64,000 nt of DNA. It comes from Euborellia annulipes (lineage: Eukaryota > Arthropoda > Insecta > Dermaptera > Anisolabididae). The translations under genes and the position numbers were made by a program. The DNA lies in the NCBI GenBank assembly GCA_023213315.1, contig JAKCPI010011627.1, positions 98,743 to 162,742 of the forward strand, read 5' to 3'. The notes under the pieces were generated by a model. That model worked only from the letters and a program-made list of their open reading frames with translations, was not told the DNA's origin and made no database searches. Below are positions 10,801-22,418 of this stretch, one piece after another. The first letter of the stretch is position 1. The number at the start of each line of letters is the position of its first letter.

Positions 10801-11270
10801 GTCTATTTTCTAAAAACAGGTGTTAAAATTTAAAATAAACAAATCGGTGTTAAAAAGTAATGTAGAAACAATCAGCGTTAAAAAATGCTATTCCCTAAAC
10901 AAAGTTTAACAGCGACGTTAACATGTTGCTTTTATTTCTATCAAGCTATCAAAATCATAACCTTACTTTTTAGGTTAAGGACGCCATTTTTATTTTAAAC
11001 ACGACGTTAAAATATTAAAGCCACTTCCTAGACATGGCTTTAATTTTTAACACTATTGGAATGGAAAAGAGCAAGTACAGGTGCATTCCATAACATCAAC
11101 AGCAACTTCTCTTCAACTTATTTTAACAATATTTACTAAATGTTATCGCTTTGGCTATTTGAGACAAAGACGTGATTTTGAATAGCATTTTTTTAACGCT
11201 GATTGTTTTTACATTACTTTTTAACACCCATTTGTTTATTTTAAATTTTAACGCCTGTTTTTACAGAATA
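10801..11270. mobile_element. R2 foldback element
   Basis: Best copy of R2, with both ~100 bp inverted ends: CTATTTTCTAAAAACAGGTG and the inverse at 11250-11270. Relative to the other copies it carries about 67 extra bases near 11059-11126, which start GGAATG and contain CATTCC. Confidence 0.75.
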
Positions 11271-11276
11271 GACCTG

Positions 11277-12091
11277 AATGTGCTTTTATTTTGAATTTTC
11301 TAGATTTTTGTAAGATGTTACCCCTTAAAAATATGCAGATAGTTGAAATACATAGAAATATAAAATTTCAGTACAATTGGGGGTGGTTTAGTGGTGAAAA
11401 AAGCTTAGAAAAATCGAAATTTTTCAATTTTTTTTTTAAATTTTAAAACTCCTAATAGAATTTTTACTATTCCTGAATGCAAAAAACATATTTACGTTAT
11501 TCTATAGTAACTTTCCAAAAATCATTCAATCGTTCAAATCTGTTAATTATTAATGAAATTATAAACAAAACAGTTATTAAAGTCAGAATTCAGCCCTATC
11601 CATATACCGTGTACTCAAGATAAGCTCTAACTTCTAAGCAAAACACAATCTTTATTATAAAATTTTCTTATACAGGTGTATGCGTGTACTTGACTTTGAT
11701 AAATATTTTGTTTATAATTTGCTTAATAATTAACAGGTTTGTACGATTTTGAAAAGTTAAATAACTATTGAATATCGTAAATAGACCTATATGTTTTTTG
11801 TAATAAGGGATGGTAAAAATTCTAACAGCTGTGTCCAATATTAAAAAAGTAAAAAAACTAAAAAAATCTTAAAAATTAATTCTTTGAAGTTTTGAAAGTT
11901 GCATTATGTATATAATTTTCAATAACTAAAGATGAATAAATAAATTCAGGCCGAAACGTTTCTTTTTTATACATTTAACTGCTTTTTTCGCCACTAAACC
12001 ACCCCTGATTGGGCTGAAAAATCTATGTATTTCAACTATCTGCATGGGAAAGCCTTAAAATAATCTAGAAAATTCAAAATTAGAGCACATT
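11277..12091. mobile_element. Foldback element with ~120-bp inverted arms
   Basis: Arms at 11277-11404 and about 11980-12091 are inverted copies. Shared stretches include GAATTTTCTAGA, TGCAGATAGTTGAAATACAT and GGTGGTTTAGTGG. The interior carries a degenerate hammerhead-like core at 11926-11958. It lies directly against the end of R2. Confidence 0.7.
11926..11958 (+). ncRNA. Degenerate hammerhead-like core
   Basis: CTAAAGA, a mutated CUGAAGA box, then an AT-rich stem-loop, then GCCGAAACG. It is recognised mainly by similarity to the other cores in the window and is probably inactive. Confidence 0.3.
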
Positions 12092-12297
12092 TTCTATTAT
12101 TATATAATATTATTTTATCTTCCTATATCTCTAAAACTAGAGGGGTGGTGAAACAAAACTGATGCTAATTTTGGAATCAGTGCTACCCAAATGATCCAGG
12201 AATAGCTTAATTACCTCGGGACTAAAATCACTGTTATCCTGTGATATCACATCCTCCTTTGTTGCCATGATCTAGAGATGGAAAAGTCGACTCTGAC

Positions 12298-12547
12298 CAG
12301 GGGCGGCTCTAGGATGAAGATATTGGGTAGGCAACTTTCCGGGGTGTCAATATTTTTAATCAAAGTTATTGTTTTGTGAAATAAAAACGTTTACTTGCAC
12401 AGAAAGGGATGACATTTTTTTTAACTACAACAATGGATATAAATTAAATAAGTATTAAAATTGAACTCTGTTGTAACTTATGCAAAAACTGACATTATTA
12501 TTGGGTAGGCAGTTGCCTACCCTGCCTACCCGCTAAAGCCGCCCCTG
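12298..12547. mobile_element. hAT-like MITE with perfect 8-bp target duplication
   Basis: The ends CAGGGGCGGCTCTAG and TAAAGCCGCCCCTG are inverted. ACTCTGAC flanks both sides exactly (12290-12297 and 12548-12555). The body has GGGTAGGCAACTTT near the left end and a GGGTAGGCAGTTGCCTACCC palindrome near the right end. No coding sequence. Confidence 0.88.
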
Positions 12548-12555
12548 ACTCTGAC

Positions 12556-13780
12556 TTTTGTCAAGAATCGATCTTTTACTGAAAAAAATCGATTTTTAAA
12601 AATCTTTCAAATCGATTCTCACTTGACGACTTCTACTTTTTTCTTGCCATACTTAGTATTAGATGGTAATATAGTTTGTAACATTTTCATTGAATTCTTT
12701 TAAAACCTACACATACCATACCAATCAAAACGCTTTCTAGTGAAGATATGTGGCATTCTTAATTCGTCAATTTTAATGTTTTATTTTAATACTCAACTTT
12801 CATATTTTATTTTTATTTTATTTTAAAATTATAGAGTTTTTAAAAATTCGACTAGAAAGTCGAAAAATTGATTTTCAGAAATGATTAATCGATTCCGAGA
12901 ATTGAAAAATATCAAGCCAAAATCTAAAATCGACTTTTCGATCTCCTTTTCCATCCCTACCATGACCTCTCTCGATTTGAACAATCTTCCTGTCAATATT
13001 TTTCTCCTACCATTGGAATATAACATGAACAAGCATCCTCTCTGAATTCATTCACCTCTTTCCCACTGATCATCATCGGACATTATACGACCAATTGCAA
13101 TTTATTCTATAGTTGTAGGTACGGCATAAAACCTATAATTGCATTTTATTTTTATTTATATTATAATTTTTATTTTAATGACTTTTTTTTTGGAAAAGTT
13201 GCCCGGGGTCTAGTTTGTTTTCAAAAGAGTGAGACGATAAATCATGGTCTATTTAAGCGGGCTTTAGACACGAGATGGATTTCTCAAGATTGATTAAGAT
13301 GTTATTAATTTAGATGGGATGGGGAGATAGGAACATTGCAGGAGCGTCAAACTAGAGCATGTTTGAATAAGCAAAATGGGGCTGAGAGAGGGAGATGGAA
13401 TTTCCACTGGGAATAAAATATCGGTAAAGGGAATTGTTAAGCTTTCGAATAAATTCGTTAGCCAGAACAAACTTTGATCATTTAATAAGAAACAAAGATA
13501 AATTATGAATTTTTATGAAATAAAAAAAAAAAAAAAAAAATATGAAATTTTTTCTTCTCTTTTATTTTTTTCTTTCTCGTTATCTATAATTCATTTATTT
13601 TATGAATTTTTTTTCATTATTTATTTTATCTCAATTTTAAATGTTACTTTGGAAAGAGAAATAGAAAATGAAAAAGACAGTTCACCTAAAGATGTAAAAT
13701 GGAATTGGCAGGCTAATTATTTATTTTTCAATATTAACGATCATTAAAAAATTTGCTCAGGGCCTACATCTTGTGGGTAC
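12556..13780. other. AT-rich sequence, no gene seen
   Basis: Includes an A18-type run near 13522-13540. The open frame at 13505-13747 runs through that homopolymer and is not supported. Confidence 0.4.
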
Positions 13781-13849
13781 GTGGATGGCGACCATGAGCT
13801 ACCCGAACTTCTATATTTTTTCCCACTATCACTACCTCTCCTTCTATAT

Positions 13850-13990
13850 TTTCAACAGGCGTCAGACCGTGCGACGGGCCGGGTAGTTCTATTTCTTCCG
13901 GTCGCAAAAAACCATTCCGCGCTGCGGGAATTTAGATCCTGGGTTCAAATCCCGGGAGCCATTGGACGTTTGGTCTGGCCAACAAAAAAC
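13850..13990 (+). mobile_element. tRNA-derived SINE copy
   Basis: GATCCTGGGTTCAAATCCCG at 13936-13955 is a strong B-box/T-arm match with a paired stem. The following GCCATTGGACGTTTGGTCT resembles the tail of the 59745-59880 copy. An A-box candidate lies near GGGCCGGGTAGTTC. The 5' half does not fold as a tRNA, so this is a SINE rather than a functional tRNA. Confidence 0.6.
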
Positions 13991-14187
13991 ATACACTCTT
14001 GTTAAATATATCTATGACTCAGTTAAAGTCCGAATCGAGGTATTTTGAACACTAATATCTTATTCAAATATAAAGATCTCGAAAAATATTTGAATGTATA
14101 ATCATTTAAATACATTAATAAAATTTTATAATTAACAATTATAGTTTATTTGTTACATTTGCTACTCTTCGCGGCCCCCCTGCGGGA

Positions 14188-14688
14188 CCTTCGGTAATCG
14201 AAAGTTGTGTTCTGTACTTGTCATACCAGATTTTTTGTGTCGACATATATTTAGTTCCCGATAGTACGATACATTTGAGTTCAGAAGTATGGGAAAATAT
14301 TTGTATTTTGTTACCATGGCAACCATTTTTCCCCTCTTTCCTATGAAGTTCAAGAGTAAAGTGGTCTTCAGAAGATTTCAAGGACAAAATGAGAATATAC
14401 GTTTTAAAGAGCATTTAAAAAATAATTGATTTTTGAATTTTAATCAAAATCATTAGAACGAATTTTGATAAAATCGAAAAAACTGAAAAAGTAAAGTACT
14501 AGTACTTTTTGATCGATTTTGTTTAAAAGGTTATTTTCACGCCCTAGAGGGGTGCTTAACTTAAATATAAAATTTCAACCTCCTCAATTCCTTCATGCTT
14601 TAAATTGAACACAAACACACAGACAGACAAACCACTTTTTTGGATTCAGGGAACCTCAAAACGTGTATATCTCCGGTAAGAGAAAGTA
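14188..14688 (-). mobile_element. R1 element, slightly shortened at both ends
   Basis: Contains the R1 body from TTGTGTCGACATATATTTAG to GGTAAGAGAAAGT. The long terminal hairpin has lost its outer arm: only the inner TTCGGTAATCGAAAGTTGTG side is present. Its ~506 bp body has no open frame. Confidence 0.8.
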
Positions 14689-15850
14689 AAAATTAATTCA
14701 TTTTTCAATACTTTCTGGTTTAAAGATAAAATAATGTTTTGGGCGGCCTTTATAATAGAGTTCAGTTAAAACAATAAATCTTGTTTAAACAAAATACAAG
14801 ATGGGAGAATCTCTCCAGGAAATTAGCAACCCCTGAAAAAAGGTGGATTTTTTTTTTATTTGTAGGGAATGTAGAAAAATTTTTAAACAACACCAATTAA
14901 CGTTTAAAAGCATCCATTTCATAACAATGCAGATAAAGTTAACAGGCCATTTATATCAACACAGATATTTTTATGACCAGCAATGATAGACATTTTTTAT
15001 AACAATCAGAAATGATTAATGATTTACTGTCTAACAGGGTAATTTATCTTTTTTCCGTTCGTTGGAGAAACAAAGTTTAGATGTATCAATGTTTCGGACA
15101 GATAAATCGTAAAAAAAAAAAACTTTGGTATCTCCCGGTGCATTTATTTACATTTATATTCTTGAAAGTTAGAAAAATGAAAATTTTCAATCTTAAATAA
15201 ATATTTTGAAGTTATTTTTAGACAGACAATTCATTTTTTTTTGGTTTGGTGGCCCGGGTCTTTTACCGCCTGTGCGAAAAACGCGTGATTAAATTCCATC
15301 GTATCAATATCTAACTTGCGTATGGAAAAACAACGAGGAGGAAAGAGCACGAGATTCCTTTGGGCACGCTAACAACTCCATTGGCAAGCTCAAGTGGAAG
15401 AAAAGATATAAAACAACAACAATTAACTTGGATATAAACGCTTTTGTTGTAAAGAAATACTAAAACTTTTTTTTTATCATTTATATGGCGTTCGGATTTT
15501 CTTTCAACAAGATTTTAAAATTCTATAGACAAGGAAAGTAACTCCATATTGGTAGAGAAGAAGAGTTGTCTTAATGTAAAATTTTTGCTAACTCCTAATA
15601 TAATATGGTTAATATGGTTTCTTCCTCTTATCCCTGTATCATTGATGAACTTTTACTAAAGATTAAATAAAATTTTACTTTTAAGGTGATTTGTTAAAAA
15701 AAGTCACGCACAAAATCATTTGAAAATTTTATATATCAGAATTTTAGCCAATTTTTTAAAGTCACTGTAAATAGATTCAACAGGAAATCATTTTGGAAAA
15801 AAATTTGGTGTTGGCTGTGTCTTCTACACAGTCGGTGGCTTTTTAACGTG
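14689..15850. other. AT-rich sequence, nothing recognised
   Basis: No credible open frame or repeat match. The less AT-rich stretch near 15330-15420 is short and has no splice framing. Confidence 0.4.
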
Positions 15851-16307
15851 CTACCTTCGGTAATCGAAAGTTGTGTGCTGTCACACCAGATTTTTTGTGT
15901 CGACATGTATTTAGTTTCCGACAGTATGGGACATTTGAATTCAGATGTAAAATTTATAAGTTACTTATATATCCCATATATGGGAAAATATATTTTGATA
16001 CCATAGCAACTCCTCTCCTATCTTTCCTATGAAGAACAAGAGTAAAGTAGTCTTCAGAACAATTCAAAGGCAAAATTAGAATATACATTTTAAAGAGCAT
16101 CTAAAAAATAGTTGATTTATGAATTTAAAAAAAAAACCCTTGGAGCGAATTTTGAGAAAATCGAAAAAAACTCGAAATCGAAAAAGTACATCAGTAAAGT
16201 ACTAGTACTCTTTGGCCGATTTTGATTAAAAGCTTATAAAAATAACCACGGTCCAGGAGGGTACAAAATTTAAATATAAAAATTTCAACCTCCTAGCTCA
16301 ATTTTTT
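15851..16307 (-). mobile_element. R1 element, truncated
   Basis: The body runs from TACCTTCGGTAATCGAAAG to AATTTCAACCTCCTAGCTCA. The microsatellite-containing third and short terminal hairpin are missing. Confidence 0.8.
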
Positions 16308-17679
16308 GCCTATATATATAATTTGTAAAAATACCTATTTTGAAAAATCCGGGGGCTCGAAATTCATTTTTGACCTATGGTTTCTATGGCAAAGTTTCTT
16401 GGAATGACCCATAGAACAAGAATCGCGATGTGCCTTTTTACATTTTTTCGGTCCCATACAATTTGACCCACCTTAATATATATATATAATACAATTATTT
16501 GCGTATCATTTAAAATAATTTCTCAGAGTGACTCGCCAGGTGTACGATCTAATATTAGAAGCAGAAATCGAAAAAAATTTCAGCGACCCTGCCTAGGTGT
16601 TTATGTTAACCTAATTATTCTTTCCTTTACTGTATTTAATTTTATTTCGTAAAAAAAAAAAGAAAAAAACAACTGAAATTCAGTGTTTGCAAATTTTTCA
16701 ATTTATAAATATCTCCTATTAAAGTTCTAGCAAATAATTTGCTGTTTGACTAACTTTATTAGCATTCTATATACTTTTACTTGTTATAGATCTTGGTTAA
16801 ATATTTGCAAAGACGCTATAAGCTTACTAACCCCAAGAGAAATGTTTTTAATGTCGCAGAGTCAATAAACTAAGAATTGATAAATACTTGATCAGGTGTT
16901 AAAACGGTTATGGTTATGGTTCTGGTTCTTGGAATAAATTCTAACCCCAGCTAAGATAGTTAGTGTCGTAAATTCGTAGAGAGCAAGAGAGTGAGAGACG
17001 AAGTGAGAGGAAAAACAGAAAAGGTGTATTCGAGACGAGTATGAAAAGGAAAAGAGGAGGGGATGAGTTGATTTTCGTGCAGGGAATTACAAATAGAATT
17101 TTCCATGCTAAGGGTCGACTAAGTGGGGAGAGGGACATGTCTAAAGGACTGGTCTGAGCTGCCACTATCGGAAATTGGGAAAGATGGGGAGGGAAAAAAA
17201 GGGAATCAAGGGTGTCAGACTGAGGGGAGGTTAGCCGAACGGCTACAGGGATTTAAAAAAAATAAAAAAAAAAAAAGGAGGTTCATTAGGAAGATAAAAG
17301 AGTCGCTCGACGCTGATGCGTAATCCGTGCGTCAAGTAGGAAAGAGGGGGGAAAAAAGGGCAAGTGGAAAATTGGAAAGAGAATTGTGGCAGGCAAATCG
17401 CATTGGACATTGTAACCTTGCGGTCAGTGAGCTTATTGCCTGCGATCTCACGCCTTGGTCTAATGTATTCGAATCGATGGCGCATTATAATGAAAAATAG
17501 TGGAAGAAAAAAAGGGGAATTAGAACAATTGTCCTGGTGCTAGTGATATATATATTTGACAAACTTGAAACACTTTTAGAAAAACTCGTAAAAATACAAA
17601 GGGGAAAACTAAATATTTTTAAAAATCAGAATTCTCTCCCCTCCTATTAATTCTCTTGCAAATTACCTTTTAAATTAAA
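16308..17679. other. Unclassified, with a purine-rich tract
   Basis: From about 16975 to 17390 the plus strand is strongly purine-biased, with many GAGA and GGGA runs. The open frames on both strands here (16941-17165, 17123-17323, 17243-17485) reflect that composition and have no recognisable domain. Confidence 0.45.
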
Positions 17680-17818
17680 TGTTTATAAATTTTACATCTA
17701 ATTTACTAAACTAAATATATTCGACCCAGTGTGACAAGCAGAGAACAAAACTTTCAAATAACAAATATAAGATAAAATTGTGTACTGTGAGACCAGTCAC
17801 GCCAGATTTTGTATAGAA
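17680..17818 (+). mobile_element. R1 fragment (long-hairpin end)
   Basis: Matches the R1 terminus from TTTATAAATTTTACATCT through ACTAAATATATTCGAC to CCAGTCACGCCAGATTTT, with internal losses. Confidence 0.6.
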
Positions 17819-18156
17819 TTATTTTACTACTAGACACATCGCTCACCTTCAGCCTCAAAGACATATCTTTCTAAATTTGGTGCAAACAAAGGACAATGTC
17901 TTCTAATAATCCTTAGGGGGGTAAATACCCCCTGGTATTGGCCAGGAACAAAGCTTTATTACATAAAACTTCAAAAATTCTTTTAAATAGTAGAGTATTA
18001 TTTTTGCATTTTTTCAAATTGTGATTTTTATAAAAAAAAACAATGTCCCTATATTCCAAAAAAAGGCTCTTAAAAATAATTTGCTCCCCTATATCCAAAA
18101 AATAAATTTTCAACCCCTATGGTCCCCTTATTAGGGAGAAAATCGTAACTTAACTA
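17819..18156. other. Unclassified sequence
   Basis: No repeat match and no supported open frame. Confidence 0.4.
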
Positions 18157-18846
18157 AAAAAAAATCTGGTGTGACTGGCGCACAGCACACAACTTTCTCT
18201 TACCTTCGGTAATCGAAAGTTGTGTACTGTGCTTGTCACACCAGATTTTTTGTGTCGACATGTATTTAGTTCCCGGCAGTAGGGAATATTTGAATTCAGA
18301 TGTAAAATTTATAAGTATGGGAAAATATTTATATTTTGTAACCATGGCAACCATTTCTCCTATCTTTCCTATGAAGCACAAGAGTAAAGTGTGCTTCAAA
18401 CAATTTTGAGGGCAAAACGAGAATATACATTTGAAAGAGCATCTAAAAAATAATTGATTTTTGAATTTTAATCAAAATCGTTTAGAGCGAATTTTGAGAA
18501 AATCGAAAAAAAACTGAAAAAGTACATCAGTAAAGTACTAGTACTTTTTGGCCGATTTTGATTAAAAGCTTATTTTGTCGGTCCCGGGGGGTGTTTAACT
18601 TATATATAAAATTTCAGCCTCATAGCTCAATTCCTTCATGCTTAAAAGTGAACACAGCCACACACACACACACAGACACACACACACACCCACCCACAGA
18701 CAGACCATGTCGCGAAAACCACTTTTTTAGATTCAGGGGACCTCAAAACGTGAAGATTCATCAAAATCTCGACATCGAATTTTTGACATGAATCCAATAC
18801 TTTCTCTCTATATATATTAACATATATATAGAGGTAAGAGAAAGTA
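18157..18846 (-). mobile_element. R1 element, reference full-length copy
   Basis: Complete short-form copy of ~690 bp. In plus coordinates it opens with the long hairpin (AAAAATCTGGTGTGACTGG to GTCACACCAGATTTTTTG). It continues through TTGCCATGGTTACAAAAT-type and CTAGTACTTTACTGATG-type landmarks on the minus strand, then an (AC)n tract at about 18659-18692. It closes with the short hairpin ending GGTAAGAGAAAGT. No open frame spans it, so it is a non-autonomous element. Confidence 0.85.
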
Positions 18847-18884
18847 AAAAGAATCTAAAGAAAGATCTCTTTCAGTTTTTTTTT

Positions 18885-19085
18885 TTTTTTTTTTTAATTC
18901 CAATCATGTATTCAACAATCACTTTAACACTCATACATACATGCTTTCTTCGGGTGAAGCCCCCTGAAATCGGGCGCCGCAGATAGTGAAAATAATATCT
19001 ACCAATATGAAATATCTCTATAAAAGAATTATAAAATGTGGCTAATAATTTATTAATCAATCTACAATATTCATATTTTTATTTA
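18885..19085 (+). repeat. R6 module, copy 1 of 3
   Basis: Starts AATCATGTATTCAACAATCA and contains CTTTCTTCGGG and a short GC-rich patch. It recurs at 19185-19400 and 19617-19815. The preceding GAATCTAAAGAAAGATCTCT also reappears at about 19580, so the duplicated block is larger than the module. Confidence 0.65.
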
Positions 19086-19184
19086 CAAATATTTTTTCTC
19101 ATTTAAATTATATTAATGTTTTGAATTTTTTTTTTTTAAATTAATTTTTGACGTAATTGTTAGAGAAAATCAACAATTCTTGAA

Positions 19185-19400
19185 TAAAAATACATTCAAC
19201 AATCCCTTACACTCACACACAGAGACGCTTCGGGATTGTTCGGCTTTCTTCGGCTCTGTGGTGACAGGGGAGTGGGGAGGGAGGACGTCGCCGCTTCAGT
19301 AAGCGTCTTGGCGCCACAGCATCAATGTCTCTCTACTCAATCCATGTTTCAATCAACCATCAATCCACTATATTACACTGTATATTTATTAACATCTTAG
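19185..19400 (+). repeat. R6 module, copy 2 of 3
   Basis: ACATTCAACAATCCCTTACA, CAGAGACGCTTCGGGA, TTCGGCTTTCTTCGGCTC and a GC-rich patch, ending near TCAACCATCAATCCACTAT. Same order as in copy 3. Confidence 0.65.
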
Positions 19401-19616
19401 CAACTTCCATTTCAAGGTACTTAATTATTTATTTTCAAATCAACTCCTCTCTTAATTCAGTCGATTAGAGTTTAAATATTTTTAAGCTTTTTTTTTGTCA
19501 TTTTATAATAATAAATTAAGAGAGGGATTAATTAATTATTTTTCTTAATAGATACAGTCAAATTAAAAAGGAAGTTAATGAATCTAAAGAAAGGCCTTTG
19601 AGTTTATCCCTTTCTA

Positions 19617-19815
19617 ATGAGTTTTTTGACGAGGTCTAATCATGTATTCAACAATCACTTTAACACTCACACAGAGACACTTCGGGAACGTTCGGCTCCC
19701 TTCGGCTCTAAAACGAGGGAAACGGTCGCCGCGCCGCGGCTTACAGACACACTCTCTCTTCTCAATTGTCAATCAACAATCCAGTATAATATAATTATTT
19801 ATTATTCATGTTTAC
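19617..19815 (+). repeat. R6 module, copy 3 of 3
   Basis: AATCATGTATTCAACAATCA, CAGAGACACTTCGGGAACG, TTCGGCTCCCTTCGGCTC, CGCCGCGCCGCGG, then TCAATCAACAATCCAGTATA. The 83-codon open frame here is a translation of the repeat. Confidence 0.65.
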
Positions 19816-20009
19816 AAGCTTCTCATATCACGCAGATTTTTTTAAAAATAATTTTCATCAGCGTTTAAAATTTTAAGGTCATTTCTTTCTCTATTTTTAG
19901 GGAGAGGAAATTTCGAATGATAGATTAAACCCCCCTCACCCCCCCCCCCCCCCTCTCCCAAGACTACGATTCTCTAAACCGATGAAATAATTTTTTTTTA
20001 AATAAGAAC

Positions 20010-20265
20010 TAGCCGCGCCGCCCGCCTCCAGTGGGCTTCGCTCCCCTGCACCCACCCCAGCTGAGAGAAATCGTAACTTTAGGAATTAATAACTCAAAAT
20101 GTTATAGGAATTTCGGGATGAAAATAATTTTCCTGTAATCCCTAGAAAGTCCTCTTTAAGCATAAAAAATTTCGTTTCAAAATTCCAACGGGAAGTTGCC
20201 AAAATAGAACGTGACAGACGGACAGACGGACATTAGCGAATTATATATATATTTTCTTTATTATT
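20010..20265 (+). repeat. R9 dispersed repeat, copy 1
   Basis: A GC-rich head (AACTAGCCGCGCCGCCCGCC) is followed by GAGAAATCGTAACTTTAGGA, TTCGTTTCAAAATTCCAACG and a GACAGACGGACAGACGGAC tract. An inverted diverged copy is at 21225-21585, and similar GC-rich heads occur near 38612 and 49130. Family not identified. Confidence 0.7.
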
Positions 20266-20770
20266 TTTGCTTTCTCTTTCCCACTATATGAAATATATAG
20301 AGAGAAAGTATTGAGATCATGTCGAAAATTCGATGTGGAGATTTTGATGGAAATAGAGGTTTTGAGGTCCCCTGAGTCGAAAAAAGTGGGTCCCGCAAAT
20401 TGGTCTGTCTGTGTGTCTGAGTGTAACAATTTTAAGGATTAAGGAATTGAGATACCGGATTGAAATTTTATATTTAAGTTAGATAGCCTCCCGGACACTC
20501 AAAATAAGCTTTTGAACAAAATCAACGAAAAAGTACTAGTACTTTACTGATGTACTTTTTCAGTTTTTTTTTTTTGAATTTCTTAAAATTCGCTCCAACG
20601 ATTTTGATTAAAATTCAAAAAATCTGGTGTGACTGGTGTGCTAGCAGATGCAGATTTTTTTGTGTTGAATATTTATATTTTTTTACCATGGCAACCATTT
20701 CTCCACAATTTTCTCTTGCCGAAGAGTAAGAGAAAGTTGTGTGCTGCCCGATCAGTCACACCAGATTTTT
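20266..20770 (+). mobile_element. R1 element, internally deleted
   Basis: Short hairpin, body to GATTAAAATTCAAAAAATCTGG, then remnants of the 3' body. It ends with a hairpin closing CAGTCACACCAGATTTTTTT. It abuts the exon-like sequence at 20812. Confidence 0.75.
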
Positions 20771-20811
20771 TTTTATAAGAGAGAGATTTTAATGGATGTT
20801 TTCTCTTGCAG

Positions 20812-20889
20812 ATTTTTCTCTCTTCTCATGTGCGATTCGGCATCAGAGCTGAGCTGAGTTTCCTCCAGTCCAGGCCTCCTATCCAGCTG
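20812..20889 (+). other. Exon-like sequence A, bounded by splice signals
   Basis: A pyrimidine-rich acceptor (TTTTCTCTTGCAG, ending at 20811) precedes 78 nt, which are followed by GTGAGT (donor at 20890). The frame starting at the first base is open throughout (26 codons) and includes HVRFGIRAEL. A similar block is at 57532-57611: both start 37 nt after an ATAAGAGAGA motif and both encode a related peptide in one frame. It is either a duplicated exon of a gene crossing this window or a repeat that carries splice signals. No product is recognised. Confidence 0.35.
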
Positions 20890-21065
20890 GTGAGTTGAAA
20901 AATGTATTCAATTATATTTTAACATACAAACACATAGCCGTTTTGCTAGGAGGTACAGATTACATTTATTTTGAGAACTTGTCTTCTTTTTATTTATAAA
21001 ACAAAAAGTCAAATTTTATATTATTAAGATGTTAAGCCAACTTAAAAAAAATTCCCCTTTCTTAT

Positions 21066-21140
21066 CTCAAATTCAAAGGCCGTAGCGCAGTGGTAGAGAT
21101 CTTCATCTTGTACCAGAGGTTCACTTACAGCCCCCGTTTC
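21066..21140 (+). mobile_element. tRNA-like (SINE) fragment
   Basis: GGCCGTAGCGCAGTGGTAGAG is A-box-like, and AGAGGTTCACTTACAG is B-box-like about 33 bases later. The arms do not fold as a tRNA. A related minus-strand fragment is at 56985-57030. Confidence 0.4.
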
Positions 21141-21224
21141 AAGTTTTTTAATTACATTTAACTCTAATTAATCTATAAAAATAGAGACAAGGTCTAAATG
21201 GTCTCAGATACCAAAAATGACCTT

Positions 21225-21585
21225 AAATCTATATATAAAATAGCGGAGTGTCGGTCTATCACGCTCTGTTTGACCAACTTCTCGTTGGAATTTTGAAACG
21301 AAATTGTTGCACTCTTATAGAGGACGTTATGGGGAGTCCAGGAAAAATACTCGGGTCCCGAAATTCCTCTAACTTTTTGAGTTATTAATTCCTAAAGCTA
21401 CGATTTCTCCCATAGAAAATTTATAGAGCATTCTATGAATGTAAACAAATCCTCAAGCAGGCACTGGATTGGAATAATAATAATAAATTTTCTTTTCATA
21501 ATTAAGAAAAGGCGGGCCCGAGCCAGCTCTCGGGGGTTCCAGGGGGTTCCCCTGGCTAGGCGCGAAGCCCGTGGAGCAGCGTCCC
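21225..21585 (-). repeat. R9 dispersed repeat, copy 2 (inverted)
   Basis: Inverted relative to 20010-20265, with matches at CGTTGGAATTTTGAAACGAA and TTTTGAGTTATTAATTCCTA. The GC-rich head lies at 21510-21585. The two open frames overlapping it on opposite strands are not genes. Confidence 0.65.
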
Positions 21586-21587
21586 CT

Positions 21588-21634
21588 CTGTACAACGTTT
21601 CGACTGCTTATTCTGCAGTCGAAACGTTGTACAG
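21588..21634. repeat. Perfect 20-bp palindrome
   Basis: CTGTACAACGTTTCGACTGC at 21588-21607 and its exact reverse complement at 21615-21634 flank a 7-nt loop, TTATTCT. The right arm contains TCGAAACGTT, a GAAACG context like that following hammerhead stem II, but no CUGANGA box accompanies it. Confidence 0.85.
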
Positions 21635-21856
21635 TATTTATATTTTTAATAAATATTTAATAACAAAAATGTGGTCTATAATTACAAATTCCCCTAATAA
21701 TTGATTAATTAATTAAGGGATTTGAAAAATTTTCTCTGTATGATCAAATATACATGCTTTGGTTGCAATACACTTGATCTCTTTAAGATTTAAAGTTGTT
21801 TCTCTCACTGATAGGGTGCACTGCTCGAGCGGATATTTTTGACTGATACAGAAAGT

Positions 21857-22418
21857 AGAGAGAAAGTATTATAATCATGTAAAAAATTAAATGTCTAAAT
21901 TTTATGGAAATATACGTTTTGAGGCCCCCTGAATTCAAAAAAGTAGGCCCACAAAATGGTTGTGTTTGTGTTCCTATGAACAAATTATCTCAAGAACAAA
22001 AAGAGCTAGGAGGTTGAAATTTTATATTTAATTTAGGACCCCGTGGCAAGCAATCTTTTGAATAATATCAGCCACAGAGTACTAGTACTTTACTGTTAAT
22101 TTTTGAATTTTTTAATTTTGATATAAAATTGATAAATAAATTATTTTTTAGTTCTCTTTAAAATGATTATTCTCATTTTACCGTTAAAATTGTTTGAAGC
22201 ACACTTTACTCTCGTACTTCATAGAAAAGATAGGAGGCCATGGTAACAAAATATAAATATTTTTCTGTCTTTATAAACTTTACATCTTGCATTCTAACTT
22301 CAGGAAACTACTGTAAATATATCCGCATCAAAAATCTGGTGTGACAAGCACAGAACACAAATTTCATTTACCGAACGTAAGAGAAAGTTGTCTATGTGAG
22401 TATCACACCAGATTTTTT
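21857..22418 (+). mobile_element. R1 element, diverged
   Basis: Begins at GAGAGAAAGTATTATAATCATG, with the outer half of the short hairpin lost. It runs through GAGGCCCCCTGAATTC and ends GTATCACACCAGATTTTTT. It carries more substitutions and small deletions than other copies. Confidence 0.75.

Noticed and set aside
13505..13747. 80-codon open frame
   Set aside because: Begins in a long A run and is AT-driven throughout.
13936..13975. Functional tRNA gene
   Set aside because: The T arm and B box are good, but no matching acceptor, D or anticodon arms can be built upstream. It shares its tail with other SINE copies.
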